A program made the translations under genes and the position numbers. Shown here in pieces: positions 47,254-56,347 of a stretch of 64,000 nucleotides of DNA. Origin of the DNA: Arthrobacter sp. fls2-241-R2A-200 (GTDB lineage: Bacteria; Actinomycetota; Actinomycetes; Actinomycetales; Micrococcaceae); contig NZ_JARVRJ010000005.1 in NCBI RefSeq assembly GCF_030209745.1, forward strand, positions 1 to 64,000. Reading direction: 5' to 3'. How positions within the stretch are numbered: the stretch's first letter is position 1; every line of letters begins with the position of its first letter. The notes beneath the pieces are model-generated. The model did no database searches. It was not told the origin of the DNA and saw only the letters and a list, made by a program, of their open reading frames with translations.

Positions 47254-48746
47254 GGGATTCCCTCGTTTCCTGAATTGGCTCGGCTTCTTGGGCTTGCACG
47301 GTGGGCTGGGTCGGGAATCATGGGCCTTGGCCTGAATCTTTGCCGGGGCGGTCTGTCGCTGACGCCCCTGTCAGGACCTGGGGCCCTTAGATTGGCTTCG
47401 CGCCGGACCATGTTCCACACTGCCCCGGACAGGCCGACGACGACCGGATAGGCCAGCGCGAAGACCGGGAAGGACATGGAGTCGAAAGTCAGCGAGCAGC
47501 CTGCCGCCACCGCCCCGGAGGCCGCCAAAGCCCCGGCGAGTGCGCGCAGCGCCGGTATCCGGGAAGCGCGGGCTGCGATGAAGGCTGAGCAGGCCGGCAG
47601 GACAAGATAGGCGACCATGCCGAAGAAACCCACCAGCCCCAAGGTGACAAGGGAATTGAGGTATTGGTTGTCCAGGATCTGGAGTGCGTCTGTGGGCCGG
47701 TAGTTGCCGGGGCCCAGGCCCAGGAACGGCAGTTCACCAAAGAGCTTGGCAACCCGCGGGTAGTTGTTGGTCCGCGTGGAGACTGACAGGTCGCTGCTTC
47801 CGGCGGTGAACTGTGAGGTGAGCGTACCGACCAAGCCGGGTACCGCCACGAAGAGGGCGGCAAGCGCGGCCGGCGCCATCACCAGGGCCCACCGGCGCGC
47901 CATTGTTGGCAGGAAGGGGATGAGCACGATCATGCTGATGGTGAGTCCCAAGACCCCTGATCGGGACACCGTGGAGGCGATGGCAAACACCAGCAAGGCG
48001 GTGACTGCCCAGTGCAGCCACTTCCGCCCTGTGGAATCGTAGATCGCGCGCCAGATGGACAGCGGCAGCATCATGGAGCAGACCACGGCCAGTTCGATCG
48101 AATGGAAGGTGCTTCCGGCCACGCGGGTCAGGAGTCCACGCACTTGGAAGACTGTGTTGCCGCCGTTGTCCGTGAATCCCACCATGACGTCCTGGATCCA
48201 CACCATGGGGTTGATCCGGAGCACGAATTGGACCACTGCTACGAGGCAGCAGAACAGGGCCCCTGCCAAGAGCGCCCGGACCAGCATGAGTGCATCGTTA
48301 ACGGTCCGTACCGCCTCGCTGACTGCAAGGACGATGCCTGCGCTGGCGAGGATGAGGATGAGCCAGCGGTCAGCGGACGCTTGGGAAGCGATGCTGGTGT
48401 TGCCTGTTAGCCCTGAGAACATTGCGACGTACGAGGCACAGGTTCCCAGCCACAGCAGGCCGATTCCCAAGCGTCCCGGGTTCCTGGCCCTGAAGGGGTT
48501 TTGGAGCCCGAAGAACGATGAGCAAAGCCACACCAGCAACAGCAGCAGGGCCAGCATCAGTGGCACGGTCCCGACAGCTCCCAGGGGTTTCAGCACCATG
48601 TTGGACGGGAAAAAGAAGATGCTGAACGCGGAAACCCGGAGCAGGAAACTGACGGTGGCGTGCTTCCCCGGGTGGACTTCAAGGTCCGTGAGGCCCACGT
48701 CCAGCACCGGTTTGGGAAGCAGCGGCTTGGCCTTCAGGAAGCTCAT
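47241..48746 (-). CDS. O-antigen ligase/Wzy-type polymerase
   Basis: 501 aa, about twelve membrane segments and a large external loop containing DLSVSTRTNNYPRVAKLFGELPFLGLGPGNYRP, whose RxxxxxxxxxxxxPxxGxGxG-like pattern is typical of the Wzy_C/O-antigen ligase family. It probably polymerises lipid-linked repeat units at the outer face of the membrane. The frame continues 124 codons upstream, but the ATG at 48746 (MSFLKAKPLLPK) overlaps the previous stop by 4 bases and is preferred. The C-terminal 50 residues are Arg/Pro-rich. Confidence 0.88.
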   Translation of the reverse strand: MSFLKAKPLLPKPVLDVGLTDLEVHPGKHATVSFLLRVSAFSIFFFPSNMVLKPLGAVGTVPLMLALLLLLVWLCSSFFGLQNPFRARNPGRLGIGLLWLGTCASYVAMFSGLTGNTSIASQASADRWLILILASAGIVLAVSEAVRTVNDALMLVRALLAGALFCCLVAVVQFVLRINPMVWIQDVMVGFTDNGGNTVFQVRGLLTRVAGSTFHSIELAVVCSMMLPLSIWRAIYDSTGRKWLHWAVTALLVFAIASTVSRSGVLGLTISMIVLIPFLPTMARRWALVMAPAALAALFVAVPGLVGTLTSQFTAGSSDLSVSTRTNNYPRVAKLFGELPFLGLGPGNYRPTDALQILDNQYLNSLVTLGLVGFFGMVAYLVLPACSAFIAARASRIPALRALAGALAASGAVAAGCSLTFDSMSFPVFALAYPVVVGLSGAVWNMVRREANLRAPGPDRGVSDRPPRQRFRPRPMIPDPAHRASPRSRANSGNEGIPWTR

Positions 48747-49984
48747 GCCGGCCCCTCCCCCACGAGAGATTCCTGCACCAGGTTGCCGAACGCTTCCGCC
48801 GTCACCGACCAGTCCAGTCGCTGGCCGCTGCCGATCCGCGCCGCGCGTTCCTGGATATTCGGGCTGCGCACTACCTCGGCGAGCGCGGTCGCGAGCCTGT
48901 CCGGCCTGGACGGTGCCCATACGGCGTCTGGGTCTGTGAGGAGGCCGGAGGCGAAGGGTGCCTGGTTGAGGACCGGCACGTTGCCTGCGGCCAACAGTTC
49001 GCCGGGAACAAGGGAGATGTTGGTAAAGGAGATGGCCAGGCCGGCAATGGTGCGGTTGTAGAGGATGTTCAACTCGCGCGGAGGGAGGTTTCCGTGGTTG
49101 GTGACCGGAATTTTCCATCTACTGACGATGTCGCCGTATACGTGGATCTCTTGGTCCGGACACAGCTGGTGGAATCTTTCCAGGGCAAGTTTTGCGAGCA
49201 GGTAGCCGCGCCGGTCCACGTTCCTCTTGGCGTAGTAGACCACGCCCGTCCGCTGCCAGGCGCCCGTGGTTGGGAGCAAGCGGTAGGTGGTGGTGTCGCA
49301 TCCGTAGGGCACCACGGCGTCGGGGGGTGTTCCGAGTTCGGCTTTCATGACTTCAGCGATCATGTCGCCAAGAGCGACCGTCGTGTACCCGAAGCGGTAG
49401 CTGTCCTCGGCAAGGGCGTACAGGATCCCGCGCGGATGGAAGTACGGTTCGTAGTCTTGGATGAAGTAGAAGACGCGCAGCTGGCGGGGTGCGCGGGCGG
49501 CGATCACATGCGCTGAGGACCATGAGCTCGCAACCAGGGCGTCCATTCCAGCCATTCCATCAGTGGCGCTGCGCACCTCGGCGCTGATGGGCCAATGCCG
49601 GCGGATGACGGGTTCATGCCGGGAGACGTCATCGGAGCTGCGGTCATAGAGGAACAGTGTGCACCGGTGTCCGCGCTCTTCCATGGCCCGGACCATCCGG
49701 AACAGGGTGGTGTGGCCGCCGGAGCCCGGCCCGGGCGGGGTGCAAACCCAGCCGATGCTCAATGGTGCTGGCTTCCGGGGGGACGTGAAGGCGGGGCGTT
49801 GAACAGCGGGGTCGGAAGGGTCAGCGATGTCTTCTTGGCGCAGTGGAAGTTCCGGTTCAGCCAAGCCCCACCTCTCCTGCAGGAATGTAGCTGCCTTTGC
49901 CGTTCCACGCCGCACCACCTGGCCCCAGCCGTCCTGCCGAAGCCGTAGGGCGAGGTGCCGGAGCAGTGCCCGGGACATGGTCAT
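48743..49984 (-). CDS. glycosyltransferase, WsaF-like
   Basis: 413 aa from the ATG at 49984 that overlaps the previous stop. GT-B-like: IGWVCTPPGPGSGGHTTLF (N-terminal domain) and the characteristic VFYFIQDYEPYFHPRGILYALAEDSYRF, which resembles the rhamnosyltransferase WsaF family. The C-terminal domain has LGISFTNISLVPGELLAAG-like sequence (AGLAISFTNISLVPGE). With dTDP-rhamnose made by the nearby rfb genes, this enzyme is a candidate rhamnosyltransferase; the acceptor is unknown. Confidence 0.85.
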   Translation of the reverse strand: MTMSRALLRHLALRLRQDGWGQVVRRGTAKAATFLQERWGLAEPELPLRQEDIADPSDPAVQRPAFTSPRKPAPLSIGWVCTPPGPGSGGHTTLFRMVRAMEERGHRCTLFLYDRSSDDVSRHEPVIRRHWPISAEVRSATDGMAGMDALVASSWSSAHVIAARAPRQLRVFYFIQDYEPYFHPRGILYALAEDSYRFGYTTVALGDMIAEVMKAELGTPPDAVVPYGCDTTTYRLLPTTGAWQRTGVVYYAKRNVDRRGYLLAKLALERFHQLCPDQEIHVYGDIVSRWKIPVTNHGNLPPRELNILYNRTIAGLAISFTNISLVPGELLAAGNVPVLNQAPFASGLLTDPDAVWAPSRPDRLATALAEVVRSPNIQERAARIGSGQRLDWSVTAEAFGNLVQESLVGEGPA

Positions 49985-50886
49985 TGGTCCTCCCTCCACA
50001 ACGGGGCAGGAAGGGCCGCGGTGAAGTCCCTGATAGCGTTGCGCCGGGTTTCCAACGCGATGCCGGACTTAGCAGAGAGCATTACCGCCATCTTGTCCGG
50101 CGGTGCAGATGCCAGCAGGTGGTCTATTTCGGCCCGGGTCAGGGGGAATTCCTCCGAGTACACGATCCCTTGCATCTCGGTAACACTGGCATCTGTTCCG
50201 CCGAGTACCTCGTCAACGTAAATGCCGTACAGCATCATTTCCGAGAAGTGCAGTTGGGATCCGACGGCGGTGGCCCACGCTGTGCCCGTGGCACGTTCAA
50301 CATGCCGCAACAGGGAACGCACCACGCGCGGTTCCCACAGGCATGGCCAGCAGATGTAATCGGTCAGGTCCCCCTCCGGGGTTGCGGCCGCGCCGAGGAG
50401 CTTGCGGGCTGAGTCATGCCACAACCTGTGACCGGGAAGGGTGCTGTCCACGCCGGATGGCTTCCGGTACATAGCGATGTGCCCGCCCACGCGGAACATG
50501 TCCAAGGTGGTAGGCCTGATCAGGACACTGTCCGAGTCCAAGAGCAAAACGCCTTGCACGTCCAGCTGCTCCACGACTGCCAATTTGATAATTTGCTGGG
50601 CGATCCATCCGCGGATAGGCGGCCACGGGTGCGCGGTGTTGACCCACAGGTTCAAGCGCGGCGGCTGCAGGAAGGTGCGGGGAAGGTATTCACGGACGTC
50701 ATGAATCCGCGTCCGCTCAGAGGCCAGCTGCCCAAAGGCATTGAGGTCCTTGCCCGGCACGATGATGTGATGGACGACGTCGGGTTCGGTCATCTCCATG
50801 ACGGAGCGGTTCAGGTCCGTGCACAGCTCGAGGTCGGGCAGATAGCTGGGCGTGACCACGGCCAGCTCCACGTTGGGCGTGCTCAT
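49981..50886 (-). CDS. DUF6492-type glycosyltransferase-like protein
   Basis: 301 aa. The sequence VTPSYLPDLELC at the N-terminus, NLWVNTAHPWPPIRGWIAQQIIKL and LLLDSDSVLI (DxD metal site near 119) resemble the DUF6492 family, thought to be GT-A glycosyltransferases. No membrane segment. It is embedded between WsaF-like and flippase genes with 4-base overlaps on both sides, supporting a role in repeat-unit assembly. Confidence 0.78.
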   Translation of the reverse strand: MSTPNVELAVVTPSYLPDLELCTDLNRSVMEMTEPDVVHHIIVPGKDLNAFGQLASERTRIHDVREYLPRTFLQPPRLNLWVNTAHPWPPIRGWIAQQIIKLAVVEQLDVQGVLLLDSDSVLIRPTTLDMFRVGGHIAMYRKPSGVDSTLPGHRLWHDSARKLLGAAATPEGDLTDYICWPCLWEPRVVRSLLRHVERATGTAWATAVGSQLHFSEMMLYGIYVDEVLGGTDASVTEMQGIVYSEEFPLTRAEIDHLLASAPPDKMAVMLSAKSGIALETRRNAIRDFTAALPAPLWREDQ

Positions 50887-52409
50887 ACCGCCACGCCTCC
50901 TTCCGCTTCCGGCTGCGGAACCCCTTTGGCGCCGTCGTCGTCGTTCTTGAACAAAACCCGAATGTCCGCAACCAGCCGGCGGCCCTGACGGAACACGAGG
51001 AGCGTGTACACCGAGACGCCGACCAGGCCACCTGTTGCCAGCGAAAGGGCCGGGTCAGCCACCATCGAACCTGCCGCCCATGCGGCCACCCCAGCCACCA
51101 TGGCAGCGAGCAGGGGCGGGAGGCTGCCGCCCAGCAGTTCCCGTACCGTGGTTCCCAGTACCGAGGTCAAGGCCTTGACGTACAGGGGTATGACCACCAG
51201 ACAGGCGACCGTGGCGTGGGCAATCCCGGCCCCGGCGATCCCCCACCAGGAGATTCCCCCATAGAGCGCAGGCACTAATGCGATGAGCCAGGCCACTTGC
51301 ACCCAAAAGAGCCACACGGTTTTCCCAGCCCCAACGCTGAGGTCGGCAAAGAGTTCTACGAGGATACGCATGGCCCCGAAAACTCCCAGCGTGGCCAAGG
51401 CGACCCCGGCCTGGGCCCAAGGGGAACCGTATGCAGTAACGATCAGTGGATGCGCCAACGCGATGAGCATTGCCGAGATCGGGAAAGCGCAAAATGAAAC
51501 GCCTGCCACGAACCGGCCGGCCAGGGTTCCCAGCGTTCCCTCAGCAAAGAGACGGCCAAATGTGGGCACAGCCGTGGCACGGATGACGGCGGTTATCACC
51601 GAGCTCGGCAAACCTGCCAGGTTGAACGCCAACAAGTACAGCCCCAACGCCGTCGGATCCAGCATCCTGCCGATCATCAAGTAATCGAGGTTGAGCGTCA
51701 CGAACACCACGAGGTTCGCCAAGGCAAGCGGAGCACCGAGCCGGAGGACTTCCTTGGCCACGTCCCGGTCGAAACCGGGCGCGTACCTCACGGGACTGAT
51801 GATCCAATACCCCGCCAAGGCGAGCAATTGGCCGCCAACCCTGGACCAGGCCAACGCCATGGCGCCCCAACCGCCCAAGGCCATGGGAACCACCAGGACC
51901 AGGACCATCACGGCGCTGGAGACGTCGACGACGACCCTCGGCTTTTGCAGGAAATCCCGCCACACCATGGTGGAAGGAACAGCAGCGATACCCTGCAGCA
52001 GGATAGTCAGGGAGAGCACCTGAATCACCGGGGTGGCCGCCGGGTCCTCGAAGACCGCAGCCAGCACAGGAGCCAAGGCCACCGCAGCTGCTGTCATGAT
52101 ACCGCTGGTCACCAGGGCAATGGTGAACACTGTCGGGGCAATTCTGTCCGGATCCCCGCTACCGCGGGCCAACGAAGCCGTGGCACCCAACTCGGCCATG
52201 TTCGTTGCGATCGTCTGGACCACCAAGGCCACCGCGAGCGCACCGAAGTGCTCCGGTGCAAGGAGACGGGCAACGATGATGGTGGTACTGAACTGCACCA
52301 CCCTACCCAGCGCCATGTTCACCCCACCCCACACAGTGGCGCTCGCAGCACGGCTGCCCAAGGTGCGCTGGTGCCCCTTGGTTCGCTGGTGCCCCTTGGT
52401 GGTGCTCAC
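50883..52409 (-). CDS. Wzx-type oligosaccharide flippase
   Basis: 508 aa, about twelve to fourteen membrane segments, of the MOP/polysaccharide transport family. It should flip lipid-linked repeat units across the membrane. The N-terminus carries the hexapeptide KGHQRT in tandem, encoded by an 18-base direct repeat, before the conserved start GSRAASATVWGGVNMALGR. The C-terminus is charged. It starts with ATG overlapping the upstream stop by 4 bases. Confidence 0.9.
   Translation of the reverse strand: MSTTKGHQRTKGHQRTLGSRAASATVWGGVNMALGRVVQFSTTIIVARLLAPEHFGALAVALVVQTIATNMAELGATASLARGSGDPDRIAPTVFTIALVTSGIMTAAAVALAPVLAAVFEDPAATPVIQVLSLTILLQGIAAVPSTMVWRDFLQKPRVVVDVSSAVMVLVLVVPMALGGWGAMALAWSRVGGQLLALAGYWIISPVRYAPGFDRDVAKEVLRLGAPLALANLVVFVTLNLDYLMIGRMLDPTALGLYLLAFNLAGLPSSVITAVIRATAVPTFGRLFAEGTLGTLAGRFVAGVSFCAFPISAMLIALAHPLIVTAYGSPWAQAGVALATLGVFGAMRILVELFADLSVGAGKTVWLFWVQVAWLIALVPALYGGISWWGIAGAGIAHATVACLVVIPLYVKALTSVLGTTVRELLGGSLPPLLAAMVAGVAAWAAGSMVADPALSLATGGLVGVSVYTLLVFRQGRRLVADIRVLFKNDDDGAKGVPQPEAEGGVAV
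52365..52400 (-). repeat. 18-base tandem duplication in the flippase gene
   Basis: Two copies of 18 bases (52365-52382 and 52383-52400) differing at one position. They encode KGHQRT twice at residues 5-16 of the flippase. Length divisible by three keeps the frame, so copy number could vary without breaking the gene. Confidence 0.85.
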
Positions 52410-53455
52410 GAGATTCCCGTCATCGACCAGATGCGCCAGCGCAGGCGGTCCAGCTGCTTGCGCGCATAAGCCGTGTGCGGATCGCGCCGGCCACGGACTA
52501 TGGCCGCCTGCAAGGTGTTGGCTCGGTGGACATTGCCCGGGACCTGTTGCAGCCCCTCAATAAACTTCCGCAGTTCGACGGCGGCCAGCGAACCGCCGTC
52601 GGCGACCTCCCGGAACCCCAAAGTGGAGGCTTCCTTGCTCAGTGCCCGCTCCACGCGTCGCAACTGCCGGGCCCGGAACTCCGCGGACACGCCCAAGCGT
52701 GGGTCTTCCAGGACTCGGAAGGCATCCAACCTGTGCCTGAGGTCCACGGCCGCTGCCGCGTACTCCGTTTGGTGCATGTTGGCTCCGTGAACCCGGTAGT
52801 AGGCCTGAACAGGTCCGTTGATGCGGCCTACATCCCAGGCAGCTGCAGCACGCAACCAGTACTCGAGGTCTCCCGAGTGCGGCAACGCCTTGTTATATGC
52901 CCCGATGCCCACCATGGCCTCGGTCCGCATCACCACTTCCGGCGACAAGATGAAGTTGTGTCCCCTGGTGCAGGCCAGGGAGATCCACTGCTTGCCCTGC
53001 CACACTGTCCAGGTGCTGCGCCCTTCCGCTGCGACGGGAGGTGGCTGGTCGGTGAAGTCCCGGGGAAGCCCGTAGACCATCCCCACTCGCGGATTCGCCT
53101 CCATCAGGGCGGCAGCCCGGGCCAAGGCTCCGGGCGCGATCAGGTCATCAGCGGACAACAAGGTGACGTAGCGCTGTGCCGCGCGTGAGAGCCCATCGTT
53201 ATACGTGGAGATGTGCCCTTGGTTGTCCTCGTGGATCACCACTGAAATCCGTGCATCCGCGGAAGCCAGTCGGTGGGCAACCGCGGAGGTGTCATCGGTG
53301 GAGGCGTCGTCGACGATGATGACTTCGACATCGACGCCGTCCTGGGACAGGGCACTGTGGACGGCGTCCGGCAGGTAGCGGCCGTAGTTGTAGCAAGGTA
53401 CCACCACGGAAACACCGGGCCGGTCGATCAAGGGGCGTGGCCGCATCAGTTTCAC
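52406..53455 (-). CDS. family 2 glycosyltransferase
   Basis: 349 aa from GTG at 53455, which overlaps the previous stop as GTGA. GT2 fold with VSVVVPCYNYGRYLPDAV near residue 15, VDDASTDDT and the metal-site region LLSADDLI. A further 21 codons of open frame lie inside the acyltransferase gene and are rejected. The C-terminal third is helical and basic. It likely adds one sugar of the repeat unit. Confidence 0.88.
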   Translation of the reverse strand: MKLMRPRPLIDRPGVSVVVPCYNYGRYLPDAVHSALSQDGVDVEVIIVDDASTDDTSAVAHRLASADARISVVIHEDNQGHISTYNDGLSRAAQRYVTLLSADDLIAPGALARAAALMEANPRVGMVYGLPRDFTDQPPPVAAEGRSTWTVWQGKQWISLACTRGHNFILSPEVVMRTEAMVGIGAYNKALPHSGDLEYWLRAAAAWDVGRINGPVQAYYRVHGANMHQTEYAAAAVDLRHRLDAFRVLEDPRLGVSAEFRARQLRRVERALSKEASTLGFREVADGGSLAAVELRKFIEGLQQVPGNVHRANTLQAAIVRGRRDPHTAYARKQLDRLRWRIWSMTGIS

Positions 53456-54114
53456 CGGGTGTCCTCCAATGCCGGCGAATCGCCGCGCCTGATCACCCGC
53501 GCCGGAACGCCCACCCACGTCTCGTCAGCAGGGACATCGCTAAGCACGGCAGCGCCCATTCCGATCGTGGCCTTGGCACCGACGGAGCGGCCCTCGCGGA
53601 CGCTGGCGTTCATGCCGATATAAGCGGCCCGGCCGATGCGAACACCCCCACCCAAGGAAACTCCGGCGGCAAGCGTCGCGAAATCGCTGACAACGTCGTC
53701 GTGGGTGAAAGTCACCCCCGGCATGGCCACTACATGGCTTCCGAGGGATACGGAGGCCGTCATCGTGACGTGCGCCAAGAGAATACTGCCTCGCCCGATG
53801 ACGCAGCCCTCAGGGACAAGCACGGAGGGATGGATAGCCGTAGCGTACCGGTCCTCGGCGAGTCCGAGTGCTCGTAGCCGCATGACCACGCTCTCGCGCC
53901 CGCTGCCGTTGCCGATACACACCAGCAATAACGCGTAGGGAAAGTTCAACGCATCGCGGATAGGTCCGAGGACATGGGCGCCGTCCACCACGCGCCCTAC
54001 CTTGTCCTCGTCGTCGTCGAGGATGCCGATGACGTCGAACGGTCCGCTGCTGCGGACCATGGCCAGCACCTCGCGTGCCAAGCCACTGGCCGCGATGAGC
54101 AAGAGCTCGCTCAT
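53452..54114 (-). CDS. NeuD/PglD-type sugar O- or N-acyltransferase
   Basis: 220 aa. An N-terminal Rossmann-like PglD domain (LLLIAASGLAREVLAM, then ILDDDEDK) precedes a left-handed beta helix made of hexapeptide repeats (about 100-205) with SVLVPEGCVIGRGSILLAHV. It transfers an acetyl group to an amino sugar in related pathways. Its position next to an aminotransferase suggests that it acylates the amine made there. Confidence 0.9.
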   Translation of the reverse strand: MSELLLIAASGLAREVLAMVRSSGPFDVIGILDDDEDKVGRVVDGAHVLGPIRDALNFPYALLLVCIGNGSGRESVVMRLRALGLAEDRYATAIHPSVLVPEGCVIGRGSILLAHVTMTASVSLGSHVVAMPGVTFTHDDVVSDFATLAAGVSLGGGVRIGRAAYIGMNASVREGRSVGAKATIGMGAAVLSDVPADETWVGVPARVIRRGDSPALEDTR

Positions 54115-55331
54115 GGGGACTCCCCCGGGTCCGGCCGGGAACCAGAAGCCGAAGCGGATCCAGCCGCACGGGAAACTCGGGAAGCACGGTAGACGGAATC
54201 GATGACCCGGGCTTGGTCCTGCCGGGTCAGCTGGTGGTACAGCGGGAGGATGAGCGTGGTGTCGGTGAGGTGTTCGGTGGCACCAAGGGTGGCGGTACCG
54301 GTGTCCTTTCCCGCATATGCCGGCTGCCGGTGGGCCGCCATGATCCCGCGCCGCGCGGAAATGCCGTCTTCAGCCAAGCGGGCCAGTAACGAGTCGCGGT
54401 TGACGGCGAACGCGGGACCGACTTCCACCCAGCAGGATTGGAAGTTGTTTGCGCCGTAGTCCGGGTCGGTGACCAGGCGCAGTCCCTCGAGTCCGGAGAA
54501 GGCCTCCGCATAGATCGAGGCCAGTTCCCGCCGCCGCTGCACCACCTCCCGGAGCCTGCCCAGCTGAACGAGGCCGACGGCGGCCTGGAGATCGGTCATG
54601 CGGTAGTTGAAACCGACTTCGAGGTACTCCTCCGCGGGTGGGAGGACGCTGGCGTGCCGATCAGCGGCGGAGACGCTCATCGCATGTTCGCGCAGCCGGC
54701 GTGACCTGTCCGCAAAGCCCATATCCGACGTCGAAAGCATCCCGCCTTCTCCTGTGGTGAGGATCTTGCGGGGGTGGAACGACCACGCCGCGACCTGTGC
54801 GCCGGCCCCCACAGGGCTACCCCGGTAGCGGGAACCGATAGCACAAGCGGCGTCCTCCACAACCGTGATGCCCAACGGATCACAAAGGTTCCGGATCGGT
54901 TCAAGGTCCACCGGCACCCCGCCCTGATCCACGGCAATCACGGCTTTGGTGGCTGGAGTCAGTGCCGCTGCCACGGTGTCCGCGGTGACGCAGCCGGTGC
55001 GGATGTCGACGTCGGCGAACACAGGACGCGCGCCCACGTACGTCGCGGCGTTTGCTGTGGCGATGAACGAGAACGACGGCACCACCACGTCGTCACCAGG
55101 ACCAACTCCGGCTACAGCCAAAGCGAGATGCAAAGCTGACGTGCAGCTTGAGGTCGCCACCGCGAAGCTTGCATGCTGCTCCTTGGCGAACGCTTCCTCG
55201 AACTGCCGGACCTTGGGTCCCTGCGCCACCCAGCCCGAAGCAATGACGTTCGCAAGCGCCATGGCTTCTTCTGCTCCCAGCCACGGTTTCATGACGTCTA
55301 TGCGGGCCAGCCGCGTCTCGGAGGTAGTCAT
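54111..55331 (-). CDS. DegT/DnrJ/EryC1/StrS sugar aminotransferase
   Basis: 406 aa PLP enzyme. The catalytic lysine is in WSFHPRKILTTGEGGML (near 188), and the PLP-phosphate contacts are in CTSALHLAL. It converts a nucleotide ketosugar to an aminosugar. The ketosugar could be made by the Gfo/Idh or SDR enzymes upstream. 4-base overlaps connect it to both neighbours. Confidence 0.92.
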   Translation of the reverse strand: MTTSETRLARIDVMKPWLGAEEAMALANVIASGWVAQGPKVRQFEEAFAKEQHASFAVATSSCTSALHLALAVAGVGPGDDVVVPSFSFIATANAATYVGARPVFADVDIRTGCVTADTVAAALTPATKAVIAVDQGGVPVDLEPIRNLCDPLGITVVEDAACAIGSRYRGSPVGAGAQVAAWSFHPRKILTTGEGGMLSTSDMGFADRSRRLREHAMSVSAADRHASVLPPAEEYLEVGFNYRMTDLQAAVGLVQLGRLREVVQRRRELASIYAEAFSGLEGLRLVTDPDYGANNFQSCWVEVGPAFAVNRDSLLARLAEDGISARRGIMAAHRQPAYAGKDTGTATLGATEHLTDTTLILPLYHQLTRQDQARVIDSVYRASRVSRAAGSASASGSRPDPGESP

Positions 55332-56347
55332 CGCGCACCCACAGGTGGGGCCTGGACGCTGCCTTCAGGCCTCGACGCCGCAATGTCCTCCCGGAGTGGA
55401 CGCCACCACGAAACCAAGGAACGCAGCCCTTCTTCCAAGCCCACCGTTGCTTCGAACCCGAGGTCTTCCCGGGCAGCGACGGTATCGGCCAGGCGGCGGG
55501 CCACACCGTTGACGGCACGTTCAGGACCGTGTTCCAAGTGGAGGGGTGATTCCATGACCGCCAGCAAGGTGTGGGCGAGTTCGGCCAGGCTGGTTTCAAC
55601 GCCGCTGGCCACGTTGTAGACGCCATCGCGTATGTCGCTCGTCGCGGCGAGGACATTCGCCCGGGCGACGTCCGTGGTGTGGACAAAATCCATGGTCTGT
55701 TCACCACTGCCAAAAATCAGGGGCGGCAATCCGTCCACGATCCTCTCCATCCAACGGACAAGCACCTCGGTATAGAGCCCGTGGACATCCATGCGGGGTC
55801 CGTAAACGTTGAAGTAGCGCAGCATCACGTAGTCCATGCCGGACATGGCACGGAAGCTTTTGGCCATCGCCTCGTTGAAGGATTTCGCTGCACCGTAGAA
55901 GGTGTCGTTGTTGAAGTGGTGGTGGTCCTCCTTGGTGGGAAAAAGCTCGGCCTGCCCGTAGACGGATGCGCTTGAGGCAGCGATGACTTTGTCCACGTTG
56001 TGCGCCACTGCTGCCTCGAAAACGTTGAATGTACCGTTAACCAGTACTTCCAGGGCAAGCCGCGGTTCTTCAGCGCATTGGGTGATCCTGATAGCTCCTT
56101 GGTGGAACACAAGGTCCTTGCCGCGCATAAGGTCATGAACCAGGTCGCGGTCCCGGAGATCGCCTTCGACCAACCTGACACGGCCGCTCGCCAATGCCTG
56201 GCTAAGGTTGTCACGGCGGCCGCGGACGAGGTTGTCCAGTACGTCCACCTGGCCTGCACCGGCGTCGAGCAGTTGATCAACGAGGGTGGAGCCGATGGTC
56301 CCGGCACCACCGGTTACGAGGACGGCCGCACCGGACAGGCCGGTCAC
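55328..56347 (-). CDS. NAD-dependent sugar epimerase/dehydratase (SDR)
   Basis: 339 aa extended SDR. VLVTGGAGTIGS binds NAD (10-21); the catalytic YGAAK lies near residue 150 after SSASVYG. FNVYGPRMDVHG and FGSGEQTMDFVHTTDVA are typical of UDP-sugar epimerases. The actual substrate is unknown. It overlaps the oxidoreductase and aminotransferase genes by 4 bases each. Confidence 0.9.
   Translation of the reverse strand: MTGLSGAAVLVTGGAGTIGSTLVDQLLDAGAGQVDVLDNLVRGRRDNLSQALASGRVRLVEGDLRDRDLVHDLMRGKDLVFHQGAIRITQCAEEPRLALEVLVNGTFNVFEAAVAHNVDKVIAASSASVYGQAELFPTKEDHHHFNNDTFYGAAKSFNEAMAKSFRAMSGMDYVMLRYFNVYGPRMDVHGLYTEVLVRWMERIVDGLPPLIFGSGEQTMDFVHTTDVARANVLAATSDIRDGVYNVASGVETSLAELAHTLLAVMESPLHLEHGPERAVNGVARRLADTVAAREDLGFEATVGLEEGLRSLVSWWRPLREDIAASRPEGSVQAPPVGAR

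Noticed and set aside
48747..49118. N-terminal extension of the Wzy-type polymerase frame
   Set aside because: It overlaps the coding part of the WsaF-like gene and has low-complexity Arg/Pro composition; the ATG at 48746 fits the 4-base overlap rule of the operon.
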